Source: Allium sativum
Lineage: Eukaryota; Streptophyta; Magnoliopsida; Asparagales; Amaryllidaceae
NCBI GenBank assembly: GCA_030737875.1
Contig: CM060910.1
Span: 616,541,303-616,605,302, forward strand
DNA: 64,000 nucleotides
Reading direction: 5' to 3'
Shown one piece after another: positions 59,414-64,000 of the stretch (its first letter is position 1; the number at the start of each line of letters is the position of its first letter). The notes under the pieces are model-generated. The model did not search any database. It saw only the letters and a program-made list of their open reading frames with translations, and was not told where the DNA came from. A program made the position numbers and the translations under genes.

Positions 59414-61836
59414 TTCATTAAATTGAAATGAACCCGAAAGTATCATTAAACACCTCATAGTCAAATATTGAAGTGTTTCACAAAGTGCTACATACAAGTA
59501 TTATCTACCCAAACCCATGCTAAATATAAAAGCAACTATTTGCTCATAACTGGTCGAGCAAAATCCAACCAATCAATCAATCACAATAATGAACTTGTAT
59601 TATCAACCACATATAATCATATAAGCTCACTAACAATTATCGATATTAAACTAGCCCTTAATCGGTTGATAGCTTCCCACATACTTGAGTGACTACCCAC
59701 ATTCTACTTAAAGATCGAATCTTTAGGGGTTTGATTTTCTTTACCACATCAAATCACTTGCAAATAATTCAAACATACCACCACAAATCAACTAAGGCAT
59801 GTATATACCTAATATTTCATAAATGTGTAATTTTGTGAATTAACATAAGGTGTTTCACTTCCAATTTCCATAAAGAAGTCATTTTTACTACATGAATCTA
59901 TTTAAGAATCATTAGCAAACATATATCATCAATATAACCACATATAAACAATTAATTTCCTAAGAGACATATCAAAGAGCTTATAGGCATCATATAAAAC
60001 TAGCAAATAAACCCCTTTATAAATTGAAAATTATAACCCGAAATTAAAATCTGCTTTCACTCATTTGAAAGCTCTCGTAAGTAGGAATCAGACATACTTT
60101 GTTTCGTGGAAATCCGATTTAAATTGCAAAAGTTATAAGTGTTTAAAGTTTATAACTAAAAATACGTGAATTGCCATTATGCGACAAAAGCTATTTTGAT
60201 CGCCATAAAAACTATTCTACGATACTTCAAAATACCCTAGAAAACCATTATGTACTTATATAAACCATTCAAAAATCATTTTAAATTTATTTTCCTAAAA
60301 TATTTGGGGTTTAAAATTCAACTTTTATTTTTACTTAATAAATTAAATTCCAATTTATCTTTAAATGCAAATAATTAAATCTTGCATTGATCATCCCATT
60401 CGTTGGATCAGTTAGGGCTAGCCAAGGAGAGGAGGAAACTATATTTTCCAATCCCAAGCCTAGACACCATCCTCTCTGTCATTCTAGAACATTCAGGTAT
60501 TTATTTATTCATTTCAAGAAACTTTATTAGTATAATGAATTTATGCATATGTGTCTTTTCCAATTGTTAACCTTCAATTTCAATAATAGTATTGTTTTCA
60601 ATTACAAAGGAGATTTCTTGATCACCAATGTAATACCATAATTGATGTGTCATAGTGTGTGCGAAACAACAACCATTATAAACATTCATAGCAACCATCA
60701 TTAACATAATTAAATAATAATTGTGCACAAGTGTTATAACAATAACGCTTAATTGTTTGTGTGCTCTAAACTACACAACCATCATCCATCATAACGAACA
60801 TCATACATGCAATCATTAAATCAAGTTACAAAACCCTTTGAAGGTTCAGTTTTTTCTCACCACGTGAAGTCCAAGCTTTTGCCTAAGGGTCCCTGGCTCC
60901 TATTCTTACCCTCCTTTTCTTCCTTTTCATTTTCTTTTTTTTATTAATGATTTTCGGCCACGGCCATGAGCTAGGGAGAAGGAGGGAAAAAAAGATTTTT
61001 AAGAGAAGAAAGTGAATGAGATGGTAAAGAAGGTAAGGGTGGTTGGTATATATAAGGTGAAAATGGCGTGGATTGTGTATTTGTCTTAAATCCAAGAGTA
61101 GATAATGTGTGGCTAGGATTAAATCTTGAATTTCATGCTTATCAACTTATGAATAGTAAAGTGTGCTTTCTCTAGCAACTTTCGGCCTCGAATCGGAGTA
61201 TCAAACGATAACAGTTTTCAGAAATTCTTCAACCATATTGTCCGGTTTCTAACATTCTTCAATCCTATGTGTTCAAATCCAAAATCGGAGTTTGTTTGGA
61301 TTTTCAAATAATTATTTTTATTTTCTTAATAGCTTTCTACGTTCGATACGGGATTTTCCAAGACTTGATACATAGCTAATATTCTATGTTCTCAATTTTT
61401 CTGGATAGATCTCAGGTTCCAGTTTTGCTGTTTTGACTATCAAATTCCAATTATCATCAAAATTTAGTTCAAATTTTGGACTTCTATTTTTTCTTTTCCA
61501 TATACAGATGTCGTTTTACGTGAAACTTCCCTGAGTACTAAAATTCACTATTCCGGATCCGATGGAGGTGGTCTCACTGTCTAGCGATATCCCGTTCTCA
61601 AGATATCCTCAAAAACATCCGTTTTTAGTTCAAATTATGAATCTTTTGCGAATTTAACATATCTAATGGATGTCGTTTTTGACGTTACTTGGTTGGTTAC
61701 CTAATTTCATCATTTCGGATTTAATGAAATTGATTTCATTGAAATCCGAGTTCGTTAGCTACTACTTCCTTAAGAAACTGCTATTTCTTAAGAGTAATCG
61801 ATATTAAATTGGTTCTAAAATTTCTGGGTTGTTACA

Positions 61837-64000
61837 TATTATGTTGTGATTGTGATATTTAACATATTAAAAATAATGTTAATATTATTGTGGAAGTCGA
61901 AATTAAATTATAAATATGCATTTATAATTTAAACAGTGAAAATTAGTTAATTAGGAAAAATAATTCAAATCAAATTAGTATTGGTTAGATTTGTTAATCA
62001 GTGATTAATTTGAATTCATTGTTGTTGGTTGAAACCCCACAAGGGTCTGGGGTTGATAATTAATTCATATCTCCCTTGGATTTAATTTTTTGTCAACCGA
62101 TTGATTGACAGACTGTGATAAGCGTTATTTTATTATTTAATTCTTAAACAGTTGCAAATTGCAGTCTGGATGTGAACTGACTGTTTAATAGTTGTTTATC
62201 ACTATTTTTGAATACATGCAATGTATGGAACCCATATAAATAAAATTTTATGATAATTGATTGAGTCTGATTCCAATTTAGAATATAAACGAATATTTTA
62301 AAATACTATTCAGTGAGTAATCAAAATATGATTTTGATGTCCGATTTTGGATGGACACGAAAATATGGAAATATTCATAACTGAAATGAATGTGAAGCTG
62401 AGTTAAGTAGAAGGGTGCCATTTTTACTCGAACAAATTTTTTGTCGATTTTATTCATTTTATAATGAATATCGAAAAGAATTTATTTCAAAATCTGATAT
62501 TTTGAATATATTATCATTTTAATATTATAGTGATGTGGAATATTCAGTTTTGATTTAAAACTGAAATGGAAGTTGAAATTGTTTTAAAATGAATTTATAA
62601 ACAATTTGTAAAATACGTTTTAAATAGAAATCGACGAAATATATTATATATATATTTAAATGGTTTGAATATAAAGTATCGCACCGCGACCGTTCGCGAA
62701 TTTCGACCATTGACTTCGAATTAGCATAGCGGGAGATCCGACCATTGGATTCTCCTAAAACTAGAACCGTTGGGTTAGTATTGAAAAGATATTTCAAATG
62801 AATATATGAGATTTAAATTTGAACGGTTGGATTTCAAATTATGTCCAAATCAATTTTAGAAAAATTCGCTATGGATGCAGTTCAGTGGCCGTAATTGGAA
62901 ACCAATAACGGCCTTAATAAAATTATTAAAAATATGGAAAAATTATGTAAAATTATAACTAATGATTTGGAAAGATTTTGGATGGAAAAATTCCGAGTTT
63001 GAAAGGATAAATGATATTTTTATCTAAATGAACTAGTTAATAACTAGAATATAAATCCAATGATTTTTGGAAATAATAAATTGGAATTACGAATGGGTAT
63101 TTACATAACCAGGAATTCCATACAAATTGGAATGGATTTGAATGGAAATAATATTCGGAGTATTTCGATATTGGATTTCGTTATTATACGGATATTATTG
63201 AGAAATTTGGAAGAAACAAATATCGTTATTCCCAATACAATATCCATTAGTTTCAGAATTTGAACTTGAATATAAGTCGATATAATTTCTATTCCGAGCT
63301 TTGTATTTAATATCGAATTAGATTTTGAGTTTGTAATGAATGATGTCTTTAATAACACCGTTCTTAAACCCCGTTGAGAAAAGAATAAATCTTTTAATTA
63401 AGTTTAATGATGTTTTCCAATTTATAATTATAAATTGGAATTAAATGGAAGACAATTTTGGGTTCATTGTTAACAATGTTTTAAATAACATTTGTTATTA
63501 AAACCCTGTTAACAGTGAAGATATGATTTGGAATTTGTAATTAATTTTATTAAGATTAATGGAAATTTTCCAAAGTAAAGTTTTCCAATTTAATACATTA
63601 AATTGGAATTGAATGGAATTCGATTTAATAATAATCGAGATAAGCTTCTGTGAATAAAGCCCATTACTACTTATGGAATTTAAAAGGCTTTTCCATTATT
63701 CCATTTATATTATTAATATGAAACAGAAATTTATATCGATTATATATTGATCTGTTTTCCGTGAAGATTCCATAGTTAATGGAAGTTGATTTGGGTTTAC
63801 TGTGAATTGTGTTTTTAATAACATTGGTTCTTTAACCCAGTTAAAGACAAGATTAATTTCTTAGAATTGAAAAATCAGAAAGTAATGATTTTTGATATTA
63901 AAACCAAATTGGAGTTTTAATGAATCTTTAATTAGATTGGAATGTGAATGAGATAATTTAATTTATCGAATTCAAGAAATGTTTGAGAATGGAGTACCAC
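61837..64000 (+). repeat. E5 LTR, right part (continues past the window)
   Basis: From about 62560 it follows the E7 LTR beyond its minisatellite ('gaagttgaaattgtttt', 'gttcgcgaatttcgaccatt', 'gggagatccgacc') but has no 27-bp array. 61837-62550 has no clear match. It contains very regular palindromes: half-site TTCCAATTTATAA at 63415-63427 followed at once by its complement to 63440, and TTCCAATTTAAT (63583-63594) with its complement at 63597-63608. Confidence 0.65.

Larger units (their letters stand above)
39909..61836 (-). mobile_element. E6: non-autonomous LTR element, minus strand, host of E7 and a SINE
   Basis: Left LTR (39909-43049 continuing at 56280-56955), internal region (56956-57849) and right LTR (57850-61836) on the minus strand. 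Once E7 and the SINE are set aside, the LTRs are about 3.8 kb each and run parallel from end to end. The element lies within E5-type LTR sequence. Its flanks share only 'tat', so no clean target duplication is seen. Confidence 0.8.
57850..61836 (-). repeat. E6 5' LTR with SINE insertion
   Basis: Plus-strand ends TGTGATGACCC and GGGTTGTTACA. Acceptor-like site at 58172-58173, CACACCAGTC box in reverse at 58250-58272, donor-like GTGGTGAGAA (60854-60863), all on minus; TATATATA near 61050. It is 3987 bp, or about 3757 bp without SINE and duplication. Confidence 0.85.

Overview
The window is plant nuclear DNA made almost entirely of transposable elements. I see no host gene, rRNA, functional tRNA gene or CRISPR array. 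Plant origin is inferred from LTR elements primed by initiator tRNA-Met, a Ty3/gypsy gag-pol remnant, a plant-type LINE and a tRNA-derived SINE, in AT-rich, heavily nested sequence as in a large flowering-plant genome. The species cannot be named.

Layout. E1 (1-7951) is a non-autonomous LTR element (LARD type) with LTRs of about 3.4 kb and a 1.7 kb internal region without gag-pol. E2 (about 8370-16773, minus strand) is a decayed Ty3/gypsy element with recognisable Gag, protease, RT, RNase H and integrase. 16774-18040 is an LTR-like fragment followed by unassigned sequence. E3 (18041-29483, minus) is a long LTR remnant split by a LINE (20792-26269, 11-bp target duplication). E4 (29484 to about 38157, plus) has a 5.28 kb LTR, only 370 bp of internal sequence and a truncated second LTR. 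After a 230-bp E1-like scrap come E5 (38386-39908 and 61837-64000, an old relative of E7), E6 (39909-61836, minus) inserted in E5, and E7 (43050-56274, plus) inserted in the left LTR of E6 with a perfect GTGTG duplication. A 213-bp SINE sits in the right LTR of E6. The inferred order is E5, then E6, then E7 and the SINE.

How the parts fit together. E1, E4, E6 and E7 keep only what an LTR element needs in cis: TG...CA LTRs, promoter, primer-binding site and polypurine tract. E7 additionally encodes one intact 140-aa protein with three CCHC zinc knuckles. They presumably depended on gag-pol supplied by gypsy elements with similar ends, such as E2's lineage. E2 and the LINE are both dead; each has lost a catalytic RT aspartate.

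Main unexplained structure. (1) E4, E6 and E7 carry two or three tandem hairpins just inside the PBS, with compensatory base changes. (2) E1-type LTRs carry a roughly 80-nt cassette whose inner stem has four different sequences in four copies, each perfectly complementary. (3) The long LTRs share splice-like boundaries: a GTGAG donor downstream of the TATA box and a pyrimidine-AG acceptor near the LTR 3' end, next to a conserved CACACCAGTC box. This suggests a multi-kilobase leader intron. (4) The DNA between these boundaries is built of serial hairpins or a 27-bp minisatellite. All similarity and pairing statements are by eye; no alignment, folding or database search was run.
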